DNA from: Polyangiaceae bacterium
Lineage (GTDB): Bacteria > Myxococcota_A > Polyangia > Polyangiales > Polyangiaceae
Length of the DNA: 64,000 nt
Assembly (NCBI GenBank): GCA_019637265.1
Contig: JAHBVY010000006.1
Location: 154,832 to 218,831, forward strand
Direction: 5' to 3'
Under the pieces are notes generated by a model that was not told the DNA's origin, searched no databases, and saw nothing but the letters and a program-made list of their open reading frames with translations. The position numbers and the translations under genes were made by a program. Each line of letters starts with the position of its first letter. Positions within the stretch are counted from its first letter, which is position 1. This document shows positions 1-9,803 of this stretch, one piece after another.

Positions 1-429
1 CTCGCGCGGCGCTTCGAGGTGGAGCCGGTCACCGCCAGTCGGCTCGTGTATCGCCACGGCGCGCGCAGCGTGGAGGTGCTGGAGCGAGCGCGCCGTGCGC
101 CGCGGGAGGCGCGCGTGGTGTGCCCCTGCGAGCCGGTGACGGAGGCTGAGATCCGCTACGTGGTGGAGCATGAGCTCGCGACCAGCGTGGACGACGTGTC
201 GCGGCGCACGCGGCTCGGGCTCGGGGCTTGCGGTGGGATGCGCTGCGCGGCGCCGTGCGGGGCTTTGGTCGCGGAGCTGACGGGTCGCTCACCGGAGGTG
301 GGCCGCGGGTTGGCGGTGGGCTTCTTGGAGCGCGCCGCGCGGCGGCGGCTGAGTGTGTTGGGCCCGGAGCAGCTCAGGCAGGAGGGGCTCGCCCTGGCGG
401 CGCAGCGCGCGCAGCTGGGGGTCTCGTGA
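1..429 (+). CDS. glpA: Anaerobic glycerol-3-phosphate dehydrogenase subunit A, C-terminal end (5'-partial)
   Basis: The reading frame is open from the first base, so the gene starts outside the window and only its last 142 codons are seen. The segment holds a BFD-type [2Fe-2S] domain: a C-P-C pair in VVCPCEPVT, then ACGGMRC and AAPCG, which gives the four-cysteine C-x-C / C-x4-C pattern found at the C-terminus of E. coli-type GlpA. GlpA is the FAD catalytic subunit that oxidises sn-glycerol 3-phosphate to dihydroxyacetone phosphate at the inner membrane. The stop codon overlaps the GTG start of the next gene, which reads as GlpB, and this supports the call. A soluble GlpA/GlpD relative carrying a BFD domain is the alternative; the glpB neighbour makes that less likely. 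Confidence 0.8.
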   Translation, partial: LARRFEVEPVTASRLVYRHGARSVEVLERARRAPREARVVCPCEPVTEAEIRYVVEHELATSVDDVSRRTRLGLGACGGMRCAAPCGALVAELTGRSPEVGRGLAVGFLERAARRRLSVLGPEQLRQEGLALAAQRAQLGVS

Positions 430-1595
430 GCGGCCCACGGGGCGACGGCTTCCCCGAGCTCCTCGTGATCGGCGGTGGGGTGGCGGGCGTCGCGGCGGCG
501 TTCGCCGCGGAGCAGCGCGGCGCGCGGGTGACCCTGGTGCACGACCGCGCGGGGGCGACCGAGCTCGGCTCCGGCGCGCTCGATTGGCTCGGGTGGGAGC
601 GCGACGCGGAGGCGCCGGCCGCGGTGTTGCCCGAGGCGCTCTTGCGCTTCAGTGACGCGCTCGGGGCGTGGCAGCTCACGGACGCGCCTGCTCGCGTGGT
701 GACCGCCTTGGGGCTCACGCGGCCGGCGCGGGGGGTGCAGCGCGGCGTGCTGGACGTGAGCCTGCTCGCGGGGCGTCGGGTGGCGGTGCCGCTCTTGCCC
801 CGCGGCGACTGGGACGGGGCGGCGCTGTGCCGCGCGCTCGCGCGAGACGCGGCGCTCTCGCGGCTCGGCGTGCGCTTCGATCCGGTGGAGGTGAGCGTGC
901 TGCGTTTCCGTGCGGAAGAGGTGGCGCCCAGCCGTGATCTCGCGGCGGCGCACGACGCCGAGGAGCGCGCCCGATGGCTCGCGGAGCGGCTCCGGCCCCG
1001 CGCCGCGGAGGCGTGGCTGTTCGGGCCGTGGCTCGGCCTCGACACCCCGGCGAGCGAGGTGCTCAGCGAGGCCCTCGGCGTCCCGGTGGGGGAGACGCTC
1101 AGCGACGTCGGTCAAGCGGCCGGAGCGCGCTTGGGTGCGGCGTTGGCGCGCCTCGCGCGCCGTCATGCTCACGTCGTCGAAGCGCGAGTGACCGCGCTCG
1201 AGCGAGACGGTGCGCGCTGGCTCGCGCGCTGCGAGGCGCCGGATGGCTCGCCCGAGGTGCTCTCGGCGGCGCGCGTGGTGCTGGCTTCGGGCGGGCTCGG
1301 CGCGGGTGGGTTGACGCTCACGCCCGCGCGCGCTGGCGTGAGCGGCGGCGCGCGGCTCGAGCTGAGCTTCGCGCCAGGGCTGGGCCTCGAGCTCGATGGA
1401 GCGCCGCTCGGCGCCGCCTCCAGCCTGCACGGTTTCGAGCTCGAGCAGCGGGGGCGATTCGCGCTCGAGCGCTTGGGGCTCGCGCCCTCGCCGGCGCCGG
1501 GCTTGGTCGCCGCGGGGGACGCGCTCGCGGGCGAGGCGCGGACGGTGCTGCGGAGCGCTCACACGGGGCTCTTGGCGGGGGCGCTCGGCGCGTAG
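426..1595 (+). CDS. glpB: Anaerobic glycerol-3-phosphate dehydrogenase subunit B
   Basis: This 389-residue protein starts at a GTG that overlaps the glpA stop (GTGA), so translation is probably coupled. It opens with a Rossmann FAD/NAD fold (LLVIGGGVAGVAAA) followed by GATELGSGALDW, a segment typical of GlpB, and ends with a second nucleotide-binding loop (PGLVAAGDALAGEART). Length is close to E. coli GlpB (419). GlpB is thought to link the GlpA catalytic subunit to the membrane anchor GlpC and quinones. No glpC follows; the next gene is unrelated, so the anchor is either upstream of the window, elsewhere, or replaced. Confidence 0.82.
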   Translation: MSGPRGDGFPELLVIGGGVAGVAAAFAAEQRGARVTLVHDRAGATELGSGALDWLGWERDAEAPAAVLPEALLRFSDALGAWQLTDAPARVVTALGLTRPARGVQRGVLDVSLLAGRRVAVPLLPRGDWDGAALCRALARDAALSRLGVRFDPVEVSVLRFRAEEVAPSRDLAAAHDAEERARWLAERLRPRAAEAWLFGPWLGLDTPASEVLSEALGVPVGETLSDVGQAAGARLGAALARLARRHAHVVEARVTALERDGARWLARCEAPDGSPEVLSAARVVLASGGLGAGGLTLTPARAGVSGGARLELSFAPGLGLELDGAPLGAASSLHGFELEQRGRFALERLGLAPSPAPGLVAAGDALAGEARTVLRSAHTGLLAGALGA

Positions 1596-1645
1596 CCCGA
1601 GTAGCACCGCTCATCCTCCGAAACCCCTGAGAAACAGGGAGGAGG

Positions 1646-1675
1646 TTGAACCCGCGGGGTGTTGTTGGCTAGGCT
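1646..1675 (+). promoter_or_regulatory. Putative sigma-70 promoter with -10 next to the start codon
   Basis: TTGAAC (1646-1651) and TAGGCT (1670-1675) are separated by 18 bases. The -10-like hexamer ends nine bases before the GTG at 1685, so the transcript would have almost no leader. Confidence 0.45.
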
Positions 1676-1684
1676 CGTGCTGCC

Positions 1685-2254
1685 GTGGGTCACAGCGACG
1701 AAGAGCCGATGATCAAGGGGCTCGCGTTCTCGTCCGTCGTGGGGACGCTGGAGAAGCTCAGGGGCTCTGGTGCAGTCCAAGAGCTGATGGATGGCTTGCC
1801 CCCGGAGCTCGCGGTTCGGATCCGGCAGCAGCAGATCTTGGTGGCGGGTTGGTACCCCGTGGCTGACTATCGAGAGCTCTTGGCGGGGCTGCGCGGGCTC
1901 GGCGGGGACGCGCTCTTGCGTGAGGTGGGCGCGGAGTCGATCCGCTCGGATCTCAACTCGATCCATCGGATGCTGCTCCGCATGCTCTCGCCCAGCACTT
2001 TGGTGATGATCTCCCAGCGCATGTTCTCGCGTTACTTCACCCGCGGCTGCATCGTGGCCACCGAGCGCGGCGACAACTACCTGCACGCTCACTACACCGA
2101 CTGCCAGGGCTGGAGCCGGGACATCTGGGTGGAGCAGTTCGCCGGCGCGGAGACGTTCCTTCAGCTCGCGGGGGTGCGCTCGATCAGCGTGCGGCGGCTC
2201 CAAGGCGGTCGAGAAGGCGACACCGAGGCGCTGCTCGAGGTGCGCTGGACATAG
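1685..2254 (+). CDS. DUF2378-like protein (myxobacterial family)
   Basis: This 189-residue cytoplasmic protein has no signal peptide or membrane segment. Its pattern (IKGLAFSSVVGTLE near the N-terminus, then LPPELAVRI, VAGWYPVADYRELL, and a C-terminal beta-rich GDNYLHAHYTDCQGW) resembles the DUF2378 / TIGR02265 paralogous family expanded in Myxococcus and relatives, whose function is unknown. The GTG at 1685 is used because a TAGGCT hexamer sits nine bases upstream; an in-frame ATG lies at 1709. The stop codon lies inside a 12-base tandem duplication (GACATAGGGGGG twice, 2248-2271), which would add four residues if read through. The family assignment is from recollection of the pattern and should be treated as moderate. 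Confidence 0.55.
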   Translation: MGHSDEEPMIKGLAFSSVVGTLEKLRGSGAVQELMDGLPPELAVRIRQQQILVAGWYPVADYRELLAGLRGLGGDALLREVGAESIRSDLNSIHRMLLRMLSPSTLVMISQRMFSRYFTRGCIVATERGDNYLHAHYTDCQGWSRDIWVEQFAGAETFLQLAGVRSISVRRLQGGREGDTEALLEVRWT

Positions 2255-2272
2255 GGGGGGACATAGGGGGGG
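2248..2272 (+). repeat. 12-bp tandem duplication spanning a stop codon
   Basis: GACATAGGGGGG is repeated twice without a gap; the TAG of the first copy is the stop of the preceding gene. Confidence 0.7.
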
Positions 2273-2635
2273 TGCACTCCCTCCTGATGCCCCTTGTAAG
2301 CCTTCCATGGGCGCCGTTTTCCCGTGGGTGGCGCTGTGGTCACGGTCCTCGACCTGACGAGAGGATCCGTGCGTCCTTGAAGAGCGCCTCTAGTTTTCGG
2401 GCTGCATTGAAGAGCCGGTTAGACGGCACCGCGCTGCGAATCGCTGCGAGCGAGGTCGCCGAGCGGCGTTGCGCTGCCTTAGGGGATCGAGTAACTCGCC
2501 TCTCCGAGTCGCTCTGGCCCGCGGCGCTTGCTGGGCCGCGTTGGGCCAGAGCGCGCCGCTCCCGTGAGCGGCTGCTCCGCTCGCGCGCCGCCCACAGCCG
2601 GCGGCCGCCCCCGACCGATCGAAGGAAGAACCGCT
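2255..2635 (+). promoter_or_regulatory. Hairpin-rich leader region of acnA
   Basis: This 381-base gap has no convincing gene. It carries a long inverted repeat: arms GCTCTGGCCC (2511-2520) and GGGCCAGAGC (2543-2552), extended inward by GCGGC (2521-2525) and GCCGC (2535-2539) with a three-base bulge. A second perfect hairpin (GAGCGG / CCGCTC, loop CTGCT, 2566-2582) follows. Both lie between 54 and 125 bases before the aconitase start, ahead of the Shine-Dalgarno GAAGGAAG. Whether they control translation or end a transcript cannot be told from sequence alone. Confidence 0.5.
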
Positions 2636-5326
<2,691 letters not shown>

Positions 5327-5365
5327 CGCACGGCGGCTCGGCCTCACGGCGCCGCACAGCACCAA

Positions 5366-5441
5366 GCAGTGACGCTGACCGCACGCAGCGCGCCCATCGG
5401 GCGCCGCGCGGCGCTAGGCAATGACACTGACTGTGCGCAGC
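5366..5441 (+). repeat. Diverged direct repeat in the acnA/ctpA convergent gap
   Basis: The sequences GCAGTGACGCTGACCGCACG (from 5366) and GCAATGACACTGACTGTGCG (from 5418) are imperfect direct copies of about 23 bases, 52 apart. The gap between the two convergent genes holds no gene; a G-run motif (GGGTTTTGGGGGTT on the minus strand) follows near 5447-5460. Confidence 0.45.
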
Positions 5442-5488
5442 TTGGGCGAACCCCCAAAACCCACGAACGAGCGCGAATCCGGCGTGAT

Positions 5489-6943
5489 CTAGCGGCCTTT
5501 GAGGACGCCCGTCACGATTTGGTAGCCGATGGAGAGCGCCACGTCGGGGCCACCCGTGGGGTCCTTCGGGACCTCGCGCGCCACGCCCAGGTAGGTGCCG
5601 GGTGCGTCCTCCGAGGGAGCAGCGGGCTTGGCCGCGGGTTGGCTGCCCGGCGCGCCCTCCGCCGGGAGGTGGTTGGGCAAGTCAGCTTCACGGACGATGC
5701 CCGGGGTCTCGCTGGCGCGCAGCGCCTGGACCAGCACGTCGGGCTTCACGCCGCGCGCCTGGATCGCCTGACCATTCGGCGTGTAGTAGCGCATGGTGGT
5801 GAGCCGCAGCCCGGCGCCGCCCGGCAGGCTCAAGATGCTTTGGACGCTGCCCTTACCAAACGTGGGCGCCCCGACGATCGTGGCGCGCCGTTGATCTTGC
5901 AGCGCGCCCGCGACCAGCTCGGCGGCGCTGGCCGAATACTCGTTCACCAGCACCACCATCGCGCCCGAGCGCAGCGCGCCCCCGGCGTTCGCGCGCACCT
6001 CGCTCACCACCTTGCCGCGGTGCCGCACGGAGTAAATCGCCCCGCCGCCCAGGAACTCGTCGGCGACCGCGCTCGACTCGTCCACCAGGCCACCGGGGTT
6101 GTTGCGAAGGTCCAAGATCACCTTGGAGATCGGGCCGCCCGCCTCGCTCCGCAGCGCGGCGATGGCGCGGAGCAGCTCGCTGTGCGTCCCTGACTGGAAG
6201 GCCTTCACTCTTAGGTAAGCTACCTGACCATCGAGCCAGGCGTGGCTCACGCTGGTGACTTGGATCACCTCACGCGTCAGCTCGAAGCTGAGCGGCGCCG
6301 CGCGACCCTCACGCCGCACCCCGAGCCGGACCTTGGTGCCCGGCGCGCCGCGCATCTGCTTCACCAGCTCGTCCGTCGAGCGGCCACGGACCTCGCGCCC
6401 GTCGATGCTGACGATGCGATCCCCCGGGCGGATCCCAGCGCGCTCCGCGGGTGAGCCTTCGATCGGCGCGAGCACCAGCAGCTGATCGTCCCGGAACTCG
6501 ATCTCCACCCCCACGCCACCGAAGCGCCCTTCGGTGTCCGACTGGAACTGACGGTAGTCTTGCGCCGGGAGGTACGCCGAGTGCGGGTCCAGCTCCGCGA
6601 CCATGCCCTTGATGCCGCCCTGCAGCAGCCGCGCGCGATCCACCGGCTCCACGTACTGGTTCTCGATCAAGACCAGCACGCGCGCGAGCTGGCCGAGCAG
6701 CGCGTAGGGGCTGTCTTGCTCACCGCTCGCGTGGGCGAGGCCCACTTGGGTGCTCAGGCCGCCGAGGTAAGCGACGGCCGCGACCACCCCCATGCGGAGC
6801 CACGAGCCACGCCGCGCCCGACGCGCGCTGGTGGGCTGTGCGGTCGTAGGCACGGTGCGAGGCTCGACGGTGTGCGGCTCGACGGTGCGAGGCTCGGCGG
6901 TGCGAGGCTCGGCGCAACTCTGCGGCGGGCGTTCAGGGGACAT
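5489..6943 (-). CDS. ctpA: C-terminal processing protease, S41 family
   Basis: This 484-residue periplasmic or inner-membrane serine protease has a cytoplasmic Pro/Thr/Glu repeat tail (EPRTAEPRTVEPHTVEPRT, residues 12-30), one membrane segment (MGVVAAVAYLGGLST, about 51-65), a Ctp N-terminal region, a PDZ domain (about 142-212; FGGVGVEIEF, AGIRPGDRIVSIDG) and the S41 core. The Ser/Lys dyad is S339 in NEYSASAAE and K364 in TFGKGSVQ, with the 25-residue spacing of the family. Such enzymes trim or degrade envelope proteins from the C-terminus. The ATG at 6943 is preferred over a codon 15 triplets upstream because TATAGT lies six bases before it. The repeated 12-base DNA units encoding the N-terminal tail suggest slippage. 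Confidence 0.93.
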   Translation of the reverse strand: MSPERPPQSCAEPRTAEPRTVEPHTVEPRTVPTTAQPTSARRARRGSWLRMGVVAAVAYLGGLSTQVGLAHASGEQDSPYALLGQLARVLVLIENQYVEPVDRARLLQGGIKGMVAELDPHSAYLPAQDYRQFQSDTEGRFGGVGVEIEFRDDQLLVLAPIEGSPAERAGIRPGDRIVSIDGREVRGRSTDELVKQMRGAPGTKVRLGVRREGRAAPLSFELTREVIQVTSVSHAWLDGQVAYLRVKAFQSGTHSELLRAIAALRSEAGGPISKVILDLRNNPGGLVDESSAVADEFLGGGAIYSVRHRGKVVSEVRANAGGALRSGAMVVLVNEYSASAAELVAGALQDQRRATIVGAPTFGKGSVQSILSLPGGAGLRLTTMRYYTPNGQAIQARGVKPDVLVQALRASETPGIVREADLPNHLPAEGAPGSQPAAKPAAPSEDAPGTYLGVAREVPKDPTGGPDVALSIGYQIVTGVLKGR

Positions 6944-6949
6944 GGCCGC

Positions 6950-6955
6950 ACTATA
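6950..6955 (-). promoter_or_regulatory. Putative -10 hexamer (TATAGT) of ctpA
   Basis: TATAGT on the minus strand lies six bases before the ATG at 6943, consistent with a leaderless transcript. No clear -35 box is seen. Confidence 0.45.
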
Positions 6956-7179
6956 GCGAACGTGCGCTGGAGCGCCGCAGCGCGGCATTCGCGCCAGGCG
7001 TCACGCTGGGTGGCCTCATGACGGTCGCGTTGGGTCGTCCATGGGGTTCGCGCCGTTCACTCGTGGCTGACGATCTCGAGCCTGCTGGATCCCAGCCCCA
7101 TTGATCCCACGAGCTGCAGGGTGGTAGTCAAGCAGGTGGCCGTCGCCTCGCGGCAGCACGGGCGTGATCGCGGCTGTGG

Positions 7180-7185
7180 TAGGGT
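7180..7185 (+). promoter_or_regulatory. Putative -10 hexamer (TAGGGT) of the small RHH gene
   Basis: TAGGGT lies seven bases before the ATG at 7193; no -35 element is obvious. Confidence 0.4.
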
Positions 7186-7192
7186 CGAGAGG

Positions 7193-7396
7193 ATGAGCGA
7201 GAACATCAAGGGCGGCGACAAGCGCAAGCAGAGCCTCTACTTCCCTGAGGCGATGCTGCAGGAGATCAAGGATGAGGCTGCTCGGCTCGATCGGTCGCTC
7301 TCGTGGATCGTTCAGCGGGCCTGGAAGCTCGCGCGCGTGGACATCAAGAAGATCCCCAGCGTGAACGACATCGGCGATGACGATCCCGATGATTGA
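7193..7396 (+). CDS. Small ribbon-helix-helix-like protein, TIGR04563-like
   Basis: A 67-residue protein with the pattern KRKQSLYFPEAMLQEIKDEA followed by RLDRSLSWIVQRAWKLAR. The short beta strand (QSLYFP), the two helices and the RSLSWIVQRAW core resemble CopG/Arc-type ribbon-helix-helix folds, and the whole pattern matches the TIGR04563 family that I know mainly from myxobacteria. DNA binding is inferred from the fold only. It ends in an acidic tail (DDDPDD). An upstream in-frame extension to 7121 exists but the TAGGGT hexamer and codon use favour ATG 7193. It stands alone, with no toxin-like partner beside it. Confidence 0.7.
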   Translation: MSENIKGGDKRKQSLYFPEAMLQEIKDEAARLDRSLSWIVQRAWKLARVDIKKIPSVNDIGDDDPDD

Positions 7397-7533
7397 GGCG
7401 TGCTGCTGACGAGTCGCGTGGGCTCGAGTCGCTGGTCGATGTGGGGCTCGGTGGCTGGCCGAGGGGAGTGAGGGGTTGGTCTTTCGGGGGAGGCAGCGGC
7501 GACTCGGCGCCGCGCTCGTGTTAGCTGGGGTGC

Positions 7534-8403
7534 TTGGTGGAAGAGTCATTCGCGACAGCATCGGACGGCACTCGGCTGTACGTCCGCCGGCGCCAGGGGG
7601 CGTCGCCCACCCACGCCATCCTGTGCGATGGCATCGTGTGCGATGGCTTCATCTACAAGTACCTGTGGGACGATCTCGCGCACCCGTTCAGCGTCGGGCA
7701 TTGGCACTACCGCGGGCACGGGCGCAGCGGGTTACCGCGGGACCCGGAGCAGATTGGGGTGCCGGACGTGGCGCGCGATTTGGGGGTGGTGCGGGAGACG
7801 TTGGGCAACCCCCCGGCGATCTTGATCGGGCACTCCTACGGCACTCAGGTGTGCTTGGAGAGCTACCGCATGCAGCCGGAGAACGTGCGCGCGATGGTGC
7901 TCATGTGCGGGACGTTCGGTCGCGTGACGCACACCTTCCGCGGCACGGATTTGCTCGCCACGGTGCTGCCTCGGCTGATCGACTTCGTCACCACGCACCC
8001 GCGCCTGGCGCGCGCGCTGTGGAGCCGGGTGCCGCCGCGGGTGGCGCTCAAGGTGGCGGTGATGACGGGCGACATCGACGGTGACTCGATCCGCCTGGAG
8101 GACATCGAGCCGTACTTCGCCCACGTGGCGCACATGGATTTCCCCATGTTTTTGCAGATGCTACGGCTCGCGGGGGAGCACTCCGCGGAGGATCTGTTGC
8201 CGCGCATCGAGGTCCCCACGCTGATCGTCGCTGGGGATCGCGACACCTTCACCCCGTCCGAGCTCTCGGAGTCGATGGCCGAGCTGATCCCCGGCGCGGA
8301 GCTGCTCGTCATCCCCGGCGGCACTCACGTGGCCCCGCTGGAGCATCACGAGCTGGTGAACATGCGGATCATGAAGTTCCTGGAAGACCACGGCGTCACG
8401 TAG
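7534..8403 (+). CDS. Alpha/beta-fold hydrolase
   Basis: This 289-residue cytoplasmic protein has the alpha/beta-hydrolase layout: strand with the oxyanion region (HAILCDGIVCDGFIYKYLW), HWHYRGHGRSG, nucleophile elbow GHSYG, acid residue in VAGDRDTFTP and catalytic histidine in IPGGTHVAPLE. The DG-x2-C-DG segment in place of the usual HG is unusual. Start is TTG 7534 or the adjacent GTG 7537. The substrate cannot be deduced; bacterial relatives include esterases, haloperoxidase-like enzymes and lipases. The stop codon TAG is embedded in a palindromic element shared with the 26 kb region. Confidence 0.85.
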   Translation: MVEESFATASDGTRLYVRRRQGASPTHAILCDGIVCDGFIYKYLWDDLAHPFSVGHWHYRGHGRSGLPRDPEQIGVPDVARDLGVVRETLGNPPAILIGHSYGTQVCLESYRMQPENVRAMVLMCGTFGRVTHTFRGTDLLATVLPRLIDFVTTHPRLARALWSRVPPRVALKVAVMTGDIDGDSIRLEDIEPYFAHVAHMDFPMFLQMLRLAGEHSAEDLLPRIEVPTLIVAGDRDTFTPSELSESMAELIPGAELLVIPGGTHVAPLEHHELVNMRIMKFLEDHGVT

Positions 8404-8421
8404 GGGCGCAGCATGCTGCGC
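8402..8421 (+). repeat. REP-like palindrome, GCAGCATGCTGC family
   Basis: The 16-base perfect palindrome GCGCAGCATGCTGCGC (8406-8421) shares its core GGGGCGCAGCATGCT with a second palindrome at 25993-26018. It begins in the stop codon of the hydrolase gene and may act as a transcription stop together with the T-run at 8434-8444. Confidence 0.6.
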
Positions 8422-8433
8422 TCTCTGAGCGCC

Positions 8434-8463
8434 TTTGTTTTTTTGGGGGTTGGACGGCACCGC
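8434..8463 (+). repeat. T-run/G-run intergenic motif (copy 1)
   Basis: A T-rich run (TTTGTTTTTTT) is followed by GGGGGTTGGACGGCACCGC. The last 19 bases recur exactly at 49441-49459. It lies between two convergent genes. Confidence 0.6.
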
Positions 8464-8520
8464 ACCGCACGCTGCACCTCATCATGCTCCCTGACGATAC
8501 ACGCACCCCGTCATGCGAGC

Positions 8521-9711
8521 TCACGGCTGCAAGATCACCACCTCGTCCGGCTTGCGATACAGCACCTTGCCGGTCTCTCCGGGGCAGCCCCAGCAGCTCG
8601 AGAAGTGCAGCCGAGGACGGATGGACTCGGAGTAAGCGAACGCGACCGGCCCCGGCTCGCGGCGCATCAGGTAACTGGCGGCGAGCTCATACTCGTCCTC
8701 CTGGATCAGCCGGTAGGCGAGCACGAAGCTCGAGTCCTTGCCGCTGCGCGCCGTCACCATCAGGTAGTCGACGCCGGGCGCCGGGTTCCAGCGCAGCGCC
8801 TGCACGGTGAACAAGAAGCCCTTGCGGTCGCCAGGGCCGCGGCTCACCACGGTGTTCGCCGCCTCGGGCTCGCTGAAGAACACCAGGTCATTCGCGAGCG
8901 CTTGGGTGCGCGCGTCTTGTTTCAATAATGCGGTCAGTCGGTCGCCCTTGAGCTCCAGCTTCTGAAACGCCGCGCCTAGCGTCGGCTCCGGCACCGTGGC
9001 GGCGTTGGGCGCGCCGCGGCAGCATCGGAAGCCGACGTCGTTGCTCGCCGCGCCGGTCGCCGCGGAGGTTCGCGCGGCGCAGCGGTGGGCGCTCGCCTCC
9101 GCGTCTTTCCTGGCGCCCCGCAGCACCCCGAGCGGCGCCGCTTCGGGCCCGGTGGTGCTCGCCGTCCACTCCTGCATCGCCGCGCCGAGGCCGAGCACCC
9201 CGTACGCTCCGGCGCAGGCTTGGGGGCGCTCCGCGCAGCTCGGGTCCCAGCTGGGCCCGGTGGGGAAGCGCCGCCCGTCGTCCCCCTGGCAGGCGCGCTC
9301 CCACTCGAGCTCGGTGCACAGGCGCGCGCCCGCTTGCCCGCACAGCTTGGCCGCCTCCTCGCGCGTCACCCCCGTCCGCACCGGCTGAGTCGGATCGTTG
9401 GGGTAGGGGAGGCGGTCGATGGAGAAGCCGCCGAGCTCCACGCTGAACGGCCTGGGCTCGAGGCTCGGGTCGCGCCCCGGCTCGCCGGGCCGGCTGCCCG
9501 CGGTGAAGCTGCCGGCGGGGATCTCCACCACCTCACCCGAAAGCGGCGCGGGCGGCGGCGGCGCGGGGCTGCTGGCGCTGGTCGAGGCGGCGCCCGGCGG
9601 CGTCCCGGGCTCTGGCTCCTCACGGCAGCCGAGCAGGCTCATCGCACACAGCGTCCAGATCAGGGCTCGCGGCACCCGCGGACCTTGACAGGGTGCGCGG
9701 TGGGTTTTCAA
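8521..9711 (-). CDS. Lipoprotein with sulfatase-modifying-factor (FGE)-like domain
   Basis: A 396-residue protein with a lipoprotein signal (WTLCAMSLLGC, acylated Cys about 29) and a Pro/Ser linker. Residues about 60-250 resemble the FGE-sulfatase (SUMF1) fold: VEIPAGSFTAGSRPGEPG, VTREEAAKLC, GARLCTELEWERACQG, AAMQEWTAS and SNDVGFRCCRG. Many bacterial members do not make formylglycine but act as sugar-binding or structural modules. The last 140 residues form a separate region that I do not recognise, with a C-x2-C motif (SSCWGCPG). Start could also be the GTG at 9675, giving a 15-residue signal peptide. No sulfatase gene lies nearby, so a maturase role is not supported. Confidence 0.75.
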   Translation of the reverse strand: MKTHRAPCQGPRVPRALIWTLCAMSLLGCREEPEPGTPPGAASTSASSPAPPPPAPLSGEVVEIPAGSFTAGSRPGEPGRDPSLEPRPFSVELGGFSIDRLPYPNDPTQPVRTGVTREEAAKLCGQAGARLCTELEWERACQGDDGRRFPTGPSWDPSCAERPQACAGAYGVLGLGAAMQEWTASTTGPEAAPLGVLRGARKDAEASAHRCAARTSAATGAASNDVGFRCCRGAPNAATVPEPTLGAAFQKLELKGDRLTALLKQDARTQALANDLVFFSEPEAANTVVSRGPGDRKGFLFTVQALRWNPAPGVDYLMVTARSGKDSSFVLAYRLIQEDEYELAASYLMRREPGPVAFAYSESIRPRLHFSSCWGCPGETGKVLYRKPDEVVILQP

Positions 9712-9765
9712 CCCCTGGTAGCGCCGCGACAGCGAGGGGGGTGGCCGGGCCTTTTCATTCCCTGC

Positions 9766-9771
9766 TAGCGT
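9766..9771 (+). promoter_or_regulatory. Putative -10 hexamer (TAGCGT)
   Basis: TAGCGT lies 32 bases before the ATG of the permuted aconitase-family gene; the leader between them is C-rich and lacks a purine-rich ribosome-binding site. Confidence 0.3.
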
Positions 9772-9803
9772 GACCTCCCGGACTCACCCGGCCCCCCCGA
9801 CCG

